Source of the DNA: CAWBRT01 sp963832365 | Lineage (GTDB): Bacteria > Acidobacteriota > Terriglobia > Terriglobales > Acidobacteriaceae | Assembly: GCA_963832365.1 (NCBI GenBank) | Contig: CAWHUL010000030.1 | Span: forward strand, 62,001 to 126,000 | Length of the DNA: 64,000 nucleotides | Reading direction: 5' to 3' | Shown here: positions 52,791-60,578 of the stretch, piece by piece | Layout: each line of letters starts with the position of its first letter | How positions within the stretch are numbered: the first letter of the stretch is position 1 | The notes under the pieces: model-generated | What the model was told of the DNA's origin: nothing | Database searches by the model: none | The model's input: only the letters and a program-made list of their open reading frames with translations | Position numbers and translations under genes: made by a program

Positions 52791-53401
52791 TATCGAAGTC
52801 TCGGGCCTGGATCGGGTGGCGCTCCGCCCGCCGGCGGTCGCGACAACGCGTTGGTCACCTCAATGTACGCCATGCGAACCTCATACAAGCAGTTGCTCAG
52901 CATGTGATCTTCCTGCTGCGTGAGATTGCCTCGCGTCTTTTCCGCGATGAGCGACAGCGTATCGATGGTCTGTCGCGCGCCGATCAGGTCGGCTGCCGGC
53001 TGCCCGCCCGGTTCGTGAACCAGGCCTAGCTGCATCAGCGCCGTCATGTAGAGCGAAGCGAGAAACTTCTCGAACGTTATCTCGAAGTCGGAGGCCTTGT
53101 GGCCCTGGCCCTGCGAATCGAGTTCGCGCTGAAGGTGCGAGTCGAACTGGCGCGTCGATTTCTGATATTGATCCGCCTGCTGCTTGCGCTCCTGCGCGCT
53201 CGGCGGAGGTGGTTGGGGCGGCTCCGGCTGCGCGGCGGCGGCAACTGGAGGCGGCGGCGCCGGTTGAGCGGTCGGCCGTGGCTCAGGCTGCGTCTCTTCG
53301 TTGTTGGTTTCAGGCGTGCTGGTTTGAGGCAGAGGCTCACCCTCAACGGTGAACTTGCGCCTATCGGTAACGGTGAATTCAGGCTCTTTTTCTTTTGGCA
53401 T
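52790..53401 (-). CDS. DUF1844 domain protein
   Basis: A 203-residue cytoplasmic protein. The N-terminal half (about 1-95) is charged and Pro/Gln-rich, likely disordered. The DUF1844 domain occupies about 105-185: FEITFEKFLASLYMTALMQL, then GGQPAADLIGARQTIDTLSL and NCLYEVRMAYIEVTN. The domain is common in Acidobacteria and Deltaproteobacteria and its function is unknown. The gene lies between ygfZ and the MBL gene, coupled to the latter by a TAATG overlap. Confidence 0.9.
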   Translation of the reverse strand: MPKEKEPEFTVTDRRKFTVEGEPLPQTSTPETNNEETQPEPRPTAQPAPPPPVAAAAQPEPPQPPPPSAQERKQQADQYQKSTRQFDSHLQRELDSQGQGHKASDFEITFEKFLASLYMTALMQLGLVHEPGGQPAADLIGARQTIDTLSLIAEKTRGNLTQQEDHMLSNCLYEVRMAYIEVTNALSRPPAGGAPPDPGPRLR

Positions 53402-53407
53402 ATCGAA

Positions 53408-54493
53408 TCAAATTGAAAACGGCAGGGATTCCACCCTTGCCATGTCCGGGCCGATTTTAACTTCGGTTCCCGGCGTCGCAGCCTCACGACGAATATATCC
53501 GAGGGCGAGTGTGACGTCGGAATCTTTCGATGCGAGCGCCGGAATGGACGCAGCCGACGTAATCTCGCCCACTTCCTTGTCGCTCCAGTGTATCTTCGCG
53601 CCCGGCTGGGGCGCTGCTCCTTGCACCCGGAAGCCGGCCAACACCCTATGAACATTGCCGCGGGACCGTATGCGCTCCACGATCTCCTGACCGACATAGC
53701 AGCCTTTGGTAAAGTGCAGCGCGTGCTGCTGGCCGGTTTCCTGCGGCAGGTCGCGATCTCGGATGTCGATCCGGAAGCGTGGTATGCCGAGCGAAATCAG
53801 CAGCCACTCCCATGCTTGCGTGCCGGCCGGTACAGCGCCGGCCGCGACCAACCCGTCCCATAGGCGTGCGGCGTTGTCGGGATGCGTCCAAAACTCAAAG
53901 CCGGCCAGCAGCGCCGGGCCGCGCGCGGCGGTCAGTCCAATGCCGTTCCAGACGAAATCATGCACCTCGTAAGGCTGCAACTCGGGAAGCGTAATCCCCG
54001 CGCGGGTAAGAACCTGGCGCGAGTCGGGACCGGCGAGGGCGATCGAAACGAGTTTCTCGCTGATATCGGTGACTTCGACGTCATCCATGATGATATGGCG
54101 GTCGAAGAATTCGCATATCCCTTCCACTTGATCGCGGTCGGTCGAAACCAGAAAATAATCGCCCCGGTTGTACGTCACCAGATCGCCCTGAATGCGTCCT
54201 TGGGCGTTTAGAACGAAGCTGTAATTCCCTTGGTTCAGCGGCAGATCCCGGGTATTGTTGGTAACCATCCCATTCAGCCAGCGCGTGCGGTCCTCGCCGG
54301 TTAGAACCAGTTTGGCGCGCCAACTCAGGTCCAGTGCCGCGCAACCGCCGCGCAACGCCCGGAATTCGTCTTGCGGGTTGGCAAAGGCCACGGGAGCTTC
54401 CGCGCCCGCGTAAACCGCGAATCGCGCTCCCGAACCAGCCGATTTGCCGCTGAATGAGGTAGATGACATAGCCGAACCATCGATTATAACCAA
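53408..54493 (-). CDS. ygfZ: YgfZ/GcvT-type folate-binding protein
   Basis: A 361-residue tetrahydrofolate-binding protein of the YgfZ family, related to the T-protein of glycine cleavage. The diagnostic motif KGCYVGQEIVERIRSRGNVH (about 262-281) is present. The N-terminal domain contains LDLSWRAKLVLTGEDRTRWL and LPLNQGNYSFVLNAQGRI. YgfZ assists maintenance of some Fe-S enzymes. An internal Met at 54469 (MSSTSFSGK) may be the real start. It precedes the DUF1844 gene by 6 bases. Confidence 0.9.
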   Translation of the reverse strand: MVIIDGSAMSSTSFSGKSAGSGARFAVYAGAEAPVAFANPQDEFRALRGGCAALDLSWRAKLVLTGEDRTRWLNGMVTNNTRDLPLNQGNYSFVLNAQGRIQGDLVTYNRGDYFLVSTDRDQVEGICEFFDRHIIMDDVEVTDISEKLVSIALAGPDSRQVLTRAGITLPELQPYEVHDFVWNGIGLTAARGPALLAGFEFWTHPDNAARLWDGLVAAGAVPAGTQAWEWLLISLGIPRFRIDIRDRDLPQETGQQHALHFTKGCYVGQEIVERIRSRGNVHRVLAGFRVQGAAPQPGAKIHWSDKEVGEITSAASIPALASKDSDVTLALGYIRREAATPGTEVKIGPDMARVESLPFSI

Positions 54494-54598
54494 GCGCCGT
54501 GTTCTTTTCTGTTATCTTCTCCTGCAACGGATGAACATGAGCTGGAAGAGCGCCATTTGGTAGCGGGTCATTTGGAATATTTTGCAAGAACGGGTGCC

Positions 54599-54640
54599 GG
54601 GTGCCCCACGTCCCGCCCCGATGTTGGGCTGACTTGGGCC
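54599..54640. repeat. Dispersed palindrome (inverted), GGGGCACCCG family
   Basis: GGGTGCCCCACGTCCCGCCC followed by GGGCTGACTTGGG, the reverse-complement orientation of the copy at 39801. Confidence 0.7.
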
Positions 54641-54746
54641 ATCAAAATTGACCCACTACTGTCGTTTCGAGAGAAGGCCCGATGCCGCCGGGCGATACGG
54701 GTACAATGGATTCACGTTGTTGGCGGGAAGGCGGGTACGCACTTCG

Positions 54747-56270
54747 ATGACGCGCGCGGGCGATAGGCCGACAAAGCCGTTCTGGTTACTCGTCGTGTTG
54801 CTGTTCAGCGGGCTGCTCGCTTCCGCGCAGATTGCTGCCGCTCTGCCGCAGGCCCAGCAGTCCTCCCAAGGCCGGCAAGCCGAATCCACAAAGCCGCCGG
54901 AAACCGCTACCCCCGAAAGCAAAATTACCCCAAAGCAGGCCGAGGAATTGTTCCGCTCGGTCGATGAAATCCTGGCATTCGTAAGCAAGGACACGGGGTT
55001 GCCGATCAAGGAGAAGGTAAAGCGCAAACTCGCCAATCGCGATGAAGTGGAGCAGTACATCGTGCAGCACATGCAGGAGGACAAAGACACCCAGCGCCTT
55101 GAACGCTCCGCCGCGTCGCTGAAAAAGCTGGGATTGCTGCCGCGCGATTTCGAGTTGCGGCCTTTTCTGCTCAGTCTGCTCAAGGAGCAGGTTGCCGGTT
55201 TCTACGATGCCAAGACCAAGACCGTTTTCCTGCTCGATTGGGTGGATGCCGACGCGCAAAGACCTGTGCTGGCCCACGAACTGACGCACGCTTTACAGGA
55301 CCAGAGCTACAACCTCAACCAGTGGACGGAAGAGTCCAGGCACTCCAAGACTGATCAGGAGGAGATGGCTCTGGAAGAGGCGCAGTCGGCGCGCGAAGCG
55401 GTCATCGAGGGTCAGGCGATGCTTGTGCTGCTCGACTATATGCTGGCCCCAGCCGGGCGGAGCGTGGCCGATTCTCCGGCTGTCGTCGACGCCATGAAAG
55501 GCGCAATGCTCGAGGGCGGCCAGACGCCGATGTTTGGCAAGGCTCCGCTGTTTCTGCGCGAGGCTCTGACCTTTCCTTACACCTTCGGCTTGGACTTCGA
55601 GCGGCAGGTGCTGGCGAAAAAGGGACGCGACGCTGCTTACAAGGGTGTCTTTGAAAAGCCGCCGCGAGATACGCGCCAGGTGATGGAACCGGAAACTTAC
55701 CTCATGGGCGAGCACATTCCCGAACTCACGGTTCCCAAACTTGACGCGGTTCTAAAGGGCGAGTACAAGCGCTACGACTTCGGAGGTCTAGGCCAGTTTG
55801 ATGTGACCATGTTGCTGTGGCAGTGGTACGGCAAGCAGACCGGCGCCCAGCTTCCGCAGGCATGGCGCGGCGGTTATTACTTCACCTACGAGAAAGCCGG
55901 CCAGCCGGGCGCTCCTTACGTGCTGGTTTCACTGACGCGCTGGGCTACGGAGGCCGCCGCCAAAGAGTTTGCCAGCCTCTACGCCGGTTCGCTCGTCAGA
56001 CGCTACCGCAGTGTCACCGAAGTCAAACCCTCTCAGGACGGCTCCGGCGAGTGGAAGACCGAAGAAGGCCCGGTTGAAATTTCGGCCTCGGGTCCGTTTG
56101 TGATCGCCATCGAAGGGCTCACGGGCGATGAGCGTACCCAGGTGCGACAGACAATAGAGCGCACCTTTATCGCGGAACCCCATCCGGCTCGGACTGCATC
56201 GTGGCCCGCGATGCCGTTCCCGTTGGAGCCCGTCATCACCTCCCGCGAGACATTTCAGGCAGGGCGTTAA
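54747..56270 (+). CDS. Exported zinc-peptidase-like protein with HELTH motif
   Basis: A 507-residue protein with a signal peptide (PFWLLVVLLFSGLLASAQIA). The HExxH motif in PVLAHELTHALQDQ lies near residue 175 of the protein (gluzincin pattern), with a downstream Glu in LEEAQSAREAVIEGQAML. I chose ATG 54747 (MTRAGDRPTKPFW) over the frame from 54648. The rest has helical and beta segments, KAGQPGAPYVLVSLTRWATE among them. Peptidase activity is inferred from the motif only; it may be a bacterial relative of neutral zinc metallopeptidases. The substrate is unknown. Confidence 0.72.
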   Translation: MTRAGDRPTKPFWLLVVLLFSGLLASAQIAAALPQAQQSSQGRQAESTKPPETATPESKITPKQAEELFRSVDEILAFVSKDTGLPIKEKVKRKLANRDEVEQYIVQHMQEDKDTQRLERSAASLKKLGLLPRDFELRPFLLSLLKEQVAGFYDAKTKTVFLLDWVDADAQRPVLAHELTHALQDQSYNLNQWTEESRHSKTDQEEMALEEAQSAREAVIEGQAMLVLLDYMLAPAGRSVADSPAVVDAMKGAMLEGGQTPMFGKAPLFLREALTFPYTFGLDFERQVLAKKGRDAAYKGVFEKPPRDTRQVMEPETYLMGEHIPELTVPKLDAVLKGEYKRYDFGGLGQFDVTMLLWQWYGKQTGAQLPQAWRGGYYFTYEKAGQPGAPYVLVSLTRWATEAAAKEFASLYAGSLVRRYRSVTEVKPSQDGSGEWKTEEGPVEISASGPFVIAIEGLTGDERTQVRQTIERTFIAEPHPARTASWPAMPFPLEPVITSRETFQAGR

Positions 56271-56276
56271 ACCGGA

Positions 56277-56308
56277 AGTTTCAAGTTTCGAGTTTCAAGT
56301 TTCGAGTT
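56277..56308. repeat. GTTTCAAGTTTCGAG tandem motif, copy 1
   Basis: AGTTTCAAGTTTCGAG repeats with a 14-base period, directly before an inverted 51-base repeat. It is in reverse orientation to copies at 56495-56531 and 60541-60571. Confidence 0.7.
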
Positions 56309-56311
56309 AAC

Positions 56312-56362
56312 GCGGGTGCCCCATTCAAGCGAAGCTTGGGTGGGGGCTTTCGTTCAATACGA
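56312..56362. repeat. 51-bp long inverted repeat, left copy
   Basis: The reverse complement matches 60480-60530 at 49 of 51 positions. It contains the GGGTGCCCC palindrome family (CCCCATTCAAGCGAAGCTTG). Confidence 0.85.
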
Positions 56363-56363
56363 G

Positions 56364-56415
56364 CTCAGGTGGCCCACATCTGCGCCTGCTGTCGGGCGCA
56401 AATGTGGGGCCTGAG
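56364..56415. repeat. Palindromic repeat upstream of mtnP
   Basis: CTCAGG and CCTGAG close an outer stem, and CCCACAT/ATGTGGG and GCGCC/GGGCGC inner ones. Another member of the dispersed palindromes. Confidence 0.65.
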
Positions 56416-56494
56416 GTTCATGCGGCCGCCCGACACTCTTGTATAATCGCGAATTCATAGCAAATCGTTCACGGTAAATCCAGGCACCCGCGCT

Positions 56495-56531
56495 AACTCG
56501 AAACGTGAAACTTGAAACTCGAAACTTGAAA
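56495..56531. repeat. GAAACTTGAAACTCGAAAC motif, copy 2 (inverted)
   Basis: AACTCGAAACGTGAAACTTG and onward is the reverse complement of the copy at 56277-56308, directly before the mtnP ribosome site. Confidence 0.7.
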
Positions 56532-56551
56532 TTCCAGCAGGAGAGCTAAGT

Positions 56552-57457
56552 TTGGCACAGGCAGAGATCGGCATCATTGGCGGCAGTGGTCTGTATTCCA
56601 TGAAAGGCCTGACGGAAACGCGCGAGGTTGCGCTTGACACTCCGTTCGGCAAACCTTCGGACGCTTATGTTTTAGGAACGCTGGCGGGACGCAAAGTCGC
56701 ATTTCTGGCGCGCCATGGCCGGGGACATCGCTTGCTGCCGACGGAGTTGAATTTCCGCGCCAACATTCATGGCATGAAGCAGCTTGGCGTCGAGCGCATC
56801 CTCTCGATGTCCGCTGTCGGCTCGCTCAAGCAGGAGCACAAGCCCACCGAGTTCCTCATTCCCGACCAGTTTCTCGACCGCACCAGGCAGCGCATTTCGA
56901 CCTTCTTCGGCGATGGCATTGTGGCGCACATTGCGTTTGGCGATCCGGTCTGCATGGACGTCGCCAGGGTCGTGGCGCAGGGCTGCAAGCAGGCGGGCGT
57001 CAGCGGCAAGCTCGGCGGAACCTACGTCTGCATGGAGGGGCCGCAGTTCTCCACCAAGGCCGAAAGCAATCTTTACCGCAGTTGGGGCATGGACGTGATC
57101 GGCATGACGAACCTGCAGGAGGCCAAGCTGGCGCGCGAAGCCGAGATCTGCTACGCGACCGTCGCCATGGTGACCGACTACGATTGCTGGCATCCCGAGC
57201 ACGATGCGGTCACCGTCGATCAGATTATTGCCGTCCTTAACCAGAACGCCGAGAACGCCTGCAACGTGGTGCGTGAAGCCGTGGCGGCGATGCCGCGCGA
57301 ACGCAGTTGCAAGTGCGGTTCGGCGCTGGCAATGGCCATCCTCACGGCGCGCGAGGCAATCCCGGCGCAAACCCGCGAGCGCTTGAAGCTGATTATCGGC
57401 AAGTATGTCGGCGACACGGACCCTGTGGTTGATTACGGCAAGAAAGTGGGCGCATAG
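56552..57457 (+). CDS. mtnP: S-methyl-5'-thioadenosine phosphorylase
   Basis: A 301-residue purine nucleoside phosphorylase-fold enzyme of the MtnP type. Visible are IIGGSGLYSMKG, RHGRGHRLLPTELNFRANIH (phosphate loop), MSAVGSLKQE, the substrate segment MEGPQFSTKAESNLYRSWGM, and IGMTNLQEAKLAREAEICYA. It cleaves methylthioadenosine to adenine and methylthioribose-1-phosphate for methionine salvage. The start is TTG 56552 with GGAGAG 7 bases upstream. It is the first gene of a pair with the PfkB kinase, 2-3 bases apart. Confidence 0.92.
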   Translation: MAQAEIGIIGGSGLYSMKGLTETREVALDTPFGKPSDAYVLGTLAGRKVAFLARHGRGHRLLPTELNFRANIHGMKQLGVERILSMSAVGSLKQEHKPTEFLIPDQFLDRTRQRISTFFGDGIVAHIAFGDPVCMDVARVVAQGCKQAGVSGKLGGTYVCMEGPQFSTKAESNLYRSWGMDVIGMTNLQEAKLAREAEICYATVAMVTDYDCWHPEHDAVTVDQIIAVLNQNAENACNVVREAVAAMPRERSCKCGSALAMAILTAREAIPAQTRERLKLIIGKYVGDTDPVVDYGKKVGA

Positions 57458-57459
57458 CC

Positions 57460-58371
57460 ATGTCGATTCTGGTGGTGGGTTCGGTAGCTTTCGATTCGCT
57501 CAAGACCGCCTATGGTGAGCGCGAGAAGATTCTGGGCGGATCGGCGACTTACTTTTCGCTGGCGGCCAGCTATTTCACCGAGGTTCGCGTGGTCGCCGTC
57601 GTCGGCGAGGATTTCACGGGAGAGAACGAGAAGGTGATGAAAGCCCGCGCCATCGACACCACGGGCATCGAGCGCGCCAAGGGCAAGACGTTCCACTGGG
57701 GCGGCGAGTACGGCGAAAATCTCAACGAAGCCAAAACAAATTTCACCGACCTGAACGTCTTCCAGAACTTTCAGCCGCGCATTCCGGAGCAGTACGCCGA
57801 CACATCGTTCCTGTTTCTGGCGAACATCGATCCGGCGTTGCAGTTAGAGGTGCGCCGCCAGATGCCGAAGGTCAAGATGGTCGGCGGCGACACCATGAAT
57901 TTGTGGATCAACATCAGCCGTCCGCAGTTGACCGAGACGCTGAAGGAAGTCGACATCCTGCTCATTAACGACGGCGAAGCCAAACTGCTGGCCGGCGACA
58001 GCAGCCTGCCGAGAGCGGCGCGCAAGGTCTTGCAGATGGGGCCGCGAGCGCTGGTCATCAAGCACGGCGAGTACGGGGCAACCATCTTTTTCCGCGATGG
58101 CGCGCTGCACCCGTTTCGCGCCCCGGCCTTGCCGATTGATGAAGTACAGGACCCGACGGGTGCGGGCGACTCATTCGCCGGCGGCTTCATGGGCTACATC
58201 GCCTCGCAAGCGAAGCTGGACCGTTCGGTGCTGACCAAGGCCATGTTTTACGGCGGCGTGATGGGATCGTTTGCGGTCGAGCGCTTCGGAACCGAGCGGC
58301 TGCAAAACCTGTCGACCGAGGAAATCGAGGAGCGCTTCGAGTTGTTCCGCAGCCTCACGCACCTGGAGTAG
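57460..58371 (+). CDS. PfkB-family sugar/nucleoside kinase
   Basis: A 303-residue ribokinase-fold kinase. GGSATYFSLAASYFTEVRVV is the first PfkB signature region, and the second, DPTGAGDSFAGGFMGYI, holds the catalytic Asp. The protein begins right after mtnP, so the substrate may be linked to the MTA or adenosine branch (adenosine-kinase-like or methylthioribose kinase-like). Specificity cannot be read from sequence alone. Confidence 0.85.
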   Translation: MSILVVGSVAFDSLKTAYGEREKILGGSATYFSLAASYFTEVRVVAVVGEDFTGENEKVMKARAIDTTGIERAKGKTFHWGGEYGENLNEAKTNFTDLNVFQNFQPRIPEQYADTSFLFLANIDPALQLEVRRQMPKVKMVGGDTMNLWINISRPQLTETLKEVDILLINDGEAKLLAGDSSLPRAARKVLQMGPRALVIKHGEYGATIFFRDGALHPFRAPALPIDEVQDPTGAGDSFAGGFMGYIASQAKLDRSVLTKAMFYGGVMGSFAVERFGTERLQNLSTEEIEERFELFRSLTHLE

Positions 58372-58461
58372 GTGCGGAATCGGAGTTGGCGGGTGCCTTG
58401 GGTGAAGGTAAGTGGTGAGAACGCCTGTTATCGACAGCGATAGCCAAGTATCATTTGCTGC

Positions 58462-58500
58462 TGTCATCCCGAGCGGAGCGAAGCGAAGTCGAGGGACCCC
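58462..58500. repeat. TCATCCCGAGCGGAGCG repeat (single end)
   Basis: A single copy of the motif TCATCCCGAGCGGAGCGAAG, the MITE-like terminal motif without an obvious second end. Confidence 0.55.
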
Positions 58501-58569
58501 TATGGCCCGGTGCCTCACATTCGCCAGCTGTTGGCTAACGTGGGTAGTTTGGTTCTTGCATAGAATACT

Positions 58570-58611
58570 GCCCCACTCAAGCCAACGACGGGCTTGAATG
58601 GGCCACCCGCC
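58570..58611. repeat. Dispersed palindrome upstream of GT39-like gene
   Basis: CCCACTCAAGCC-AACGAC-GGCTTGAATGGG, followed by CCACCCGCC. It ends a few bases before the GT39-like start at 58617. Confidence 0.7.
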
Positions 58612-58616
58612 CTCAG

Positions 58617-60392
58617 ATGCGTGGCATGTCACAGACGAGCCTAGATACGCAGAAACTCACGACAGAATCGAGCGAACCGCATTGCCGAAGCCGCGACCTC
58701 GGACTCGTAACGGTGTGTGCGTGCGTGGCCGCGCTGGCGAGTTTCTTCTGGTTCTTCCGGTATGGTGAGCTGCTGCTTTTCGGCGATGCGGTGGCGCACA
58801 TCAATATTGCGCGGCGAGTCTTCGATTCGAGCGCGCCCGGCGCCGTGCAACTCGGTACCGTGTGGCTTCCGTTGCCGCACCTGCTCAGCATTCCATTTCT
58901 CATCAACGACTGGATGTGGCGCAGCGGGGTCGGCGGTTCCATCGCCTCGATGATCGCCTATGTCTTCGCCGTTGTAGGAATCTTCCGGTTAGTCCGGGGC
59001 AGGGAATCGCGCTTTGCGGCCTGGCTGGCGGCTGCACTGCTCGGGCTGAATCCGAATCTCCTCTACATGCAGTCGACGGCTATGACGGAGTCGATTTTTC
59101 TGGCCGCCATGATCTGGGCAGTGGTTTATTTTGATGAATTTGTGCGCGGCTTTGCGGTGGCGGATTCAGAGGCCGGGAAACTACCCCACCCAAGCAAAGG
59201 AGGCTTGAGTGGGGCACCGTCGGAGTTTCCGTTTGGGATCGCTTCGGGTCTGCCCGCAGCCAAATCGCTCGAACGTTGCGGCATGGTGCTGGCCGCTGCC
59301 ATACTGACGCGCTACGACGGTTGGGTGCTCGCCTTTGTCATCGGCTGTGCGGCGGTTGTGGTCGTCTGGCGCACAGGTACCTGTGGAGCGGTTCGCGGCG
59401 TGAGGCGTTCGCTGGCGGCCTCTATTCTGCTGTGCGCGCTCACCCCAGCGCTCTGGCTGGCGCACAACTACGCCATCAACTACAAGCCGCTGGATTGGTG
59501 GAATGGGCCGTATTCGGCACAAGCCATTGACCAGCGCAGCGAGCATGACTATCCCTATCCGGGCAAGCACAACCTCGCGCTTGCCGCAAAGCAGTTTCTG
59601 AAAGCTGCGCGGCTGAATTTTTCCAACGGCTTCGCCGAGCAACGGATACAGCCGTCTCTGGCCGAGATGTTGAGCGAGTGGCAAACATGGATGCTGGCTC
59701 TGGCCGCGCTGGGAACCCTGATCGCAGTGCTATTGCGCGCGCGTCGCGCACCGGCTTGGCTGCTGCTGTGGTTGCCGCTGCCATTCTATACGTACGCGAT
59801 CGCATATGGCAGCGTGCCGGTGTTTCTGCCCGTGTGGTGGCCTTTTTCCTACTACAACGTGCGCTACGGACTTGAGTTGCTGCCCGCGTTCGCCGTGTTT
59901 GCAGCGGTCGCCGTGGCTTTCATCGCCGAGCGGGTTCCGTCCAGTTCCGGTCGGCGAGTGGCGGCGGGAGCCCTGGTTTTGCTGCTGGCGACGAACTACT
60001 TGAAAGTGGCGGAGGCGACTCCAATCTGCCTGCGCGAGGCGCGCACGAACTCCGTCAATCGCATGCGCCTGGAATCGCAACTGGCTTCGGTGCTCGCCGC
60101 GCTGCCGCCGCATTCGACGTTGCTGATGTACACCGGCGAGTACGTGGGCGCATTGCAATCCGCCGATGTGCATCTCAGCCGCGTGGTAACCGAAACCAGA
60201 AGAATGATCTGGGATGCGGGGTTGAGCTGTCCGGCACAGGTGGCGGACTACGTAATCGCGGTGGATGGCGATCCGGTTGCGCAGGCCGTGGCGCGCAATC
60301 CGCGCTGGCTGCAAAAAATCGCGGGGTTCAGTACGCCCGGCAAGCCGGATGCGGCCATCTATCGCAGCACGTTTCCAGGTCGGCAGCGTTAG
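58617..60392 (+). CDS. GT39-like membrane glycosyltransferase with in-frame repeat insertion
   Basis: A 591-residue integral membrane protein with about 10-12 transmembrane helices. The first periplasmic loop carries LLLFGDAVAHINIARRVFDS with an Asp pattern like lipid-carrier-dependent glycosyltransferases (PMT/ArnT-like). LGTVWLPLPHLLSIPFLIND and STAMTESIFLAAMIWAVVYF also fit. Residues 188-201 (KLPHPSKGGLSGAP) are translated from a copy of the dispersed palindrome at 59181-59218, an in-frame insertion in a loop. The start is MRGMSQTS 58617 or Met at 58626. The acceptor is unknown. Confidence 0.78.
   Translation: MRGMSQTSLDTQKLTTESSEPHCRSRDLGLVTVCACVAALASFFWFFRYGELLLFGDAVAHINIARRVFDSSAPGAVQLGTVWLPLPHLLSIPFLINDWMWRSGVGGSIASMIAYVFAVVGIFRLVRGRESRFAAWLAAALLGLNPNLLYMQSTAMTESIFLAAMIWAVVYFDEFVRGFAVADSEAGKLPHPSKGGLSGAPSEFPFGIASGLPAAKSLERCGMVLAAAILTRYDGWVLAFVIGCAAVVVVWRTGTCGAVRGVRRSLAASILLCALTPALWLAHNYAINYKPLDWWNGPYSAQAIDQRSEHDYPYPGKHNLALAAKQFLKAARLNFSNGFAEQRIQPSLAEMLSEWQTWMLALAALGTLIAVLLRARRAPAWLLLWLPLPFYTYAIAYGSVPVFLPVWWPFSYYNVRYGLELLPAFAVFAAVAVAFIAERVPSSSGRRVAAGALVLLLATNYLKVAEATPICLREARTNSVNRMRLESQLASVLAALPPHSTLLMYTGEYVGALQSADVHLSRVVTETRRMIWDAGLSCPAQVADYVIAVDGDPVAQAVARNPRWLQKIAGFSTPGKPDAAIYRSTFPGRQR
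59181..59218. repeat. Dispersed palindrome inside a coding sequence
   Basis: CTACCCCACCCAAGC and GGCTTGAGTGGGGCACC form the same hairpin type as the intergenic copies, here in the middle of the GT39-like gene, with the reading frame kept. Confidence 0.85.
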
Positions 60393-60425
60393 GACGATCA
60401 CTCTCGCCTGCGGTGAGCCGCCCAA

Positions 60426-60470
60426 CTACCCCACATCAGTCCAAAAGCGGGAAGGGACGTGGGGCACCCG
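60426..60470. repeat. Dispersed palindrome after the GT39-like gene
   Basis: CTACCCCACATCAGTCC and GGGACGTGGGGCACCCG; the spacing resembles the 39801 copy. Confidence 0.7.
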
Positions 60471-60479
60471 GTCGTACTT

Positions 60480-60530
60480 TCGTATTGAACGAAAAGCCCC
60501 ACCCAAGCTTCGCTTGAATGGGGCACCCGC
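60480..60530. repeat. 51-bp long inverted repeat, right copy
   Basis: Reverse complement of 56312-56362 with two mismatches. The pair flanks the mtnP - pfkB - GT39 block. Confidence 0.85.
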
Positions 60531-60540
60531 AAACCTGAAT

Positions 60541-60571
60541 CGTGAAACTCGAAACGTGAAACTTGAAACTG
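60541..60571. repeat. GAAACTCGAAACGTGAAACTTG motif, copy 3
   Basis: TCGTGAAACTCGAAACGTGA followed by AACTTGAAAC, same orientation as copy 2. Confidence 0.7.
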
Positions 60572-60578
60572 CTTGCCT

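Noticed and set aside
56277..56531. CRISPR-like array
   Set aside because: The motif repeats with a 14-base period and without unique spacers; no cas gene in the window.
56420..56552. SAM or MTA riboswitch before mtnP
   Set aside because: The leader is made of dispersed repeats found elsewhere, and no known riboswitch pattern was recognised.
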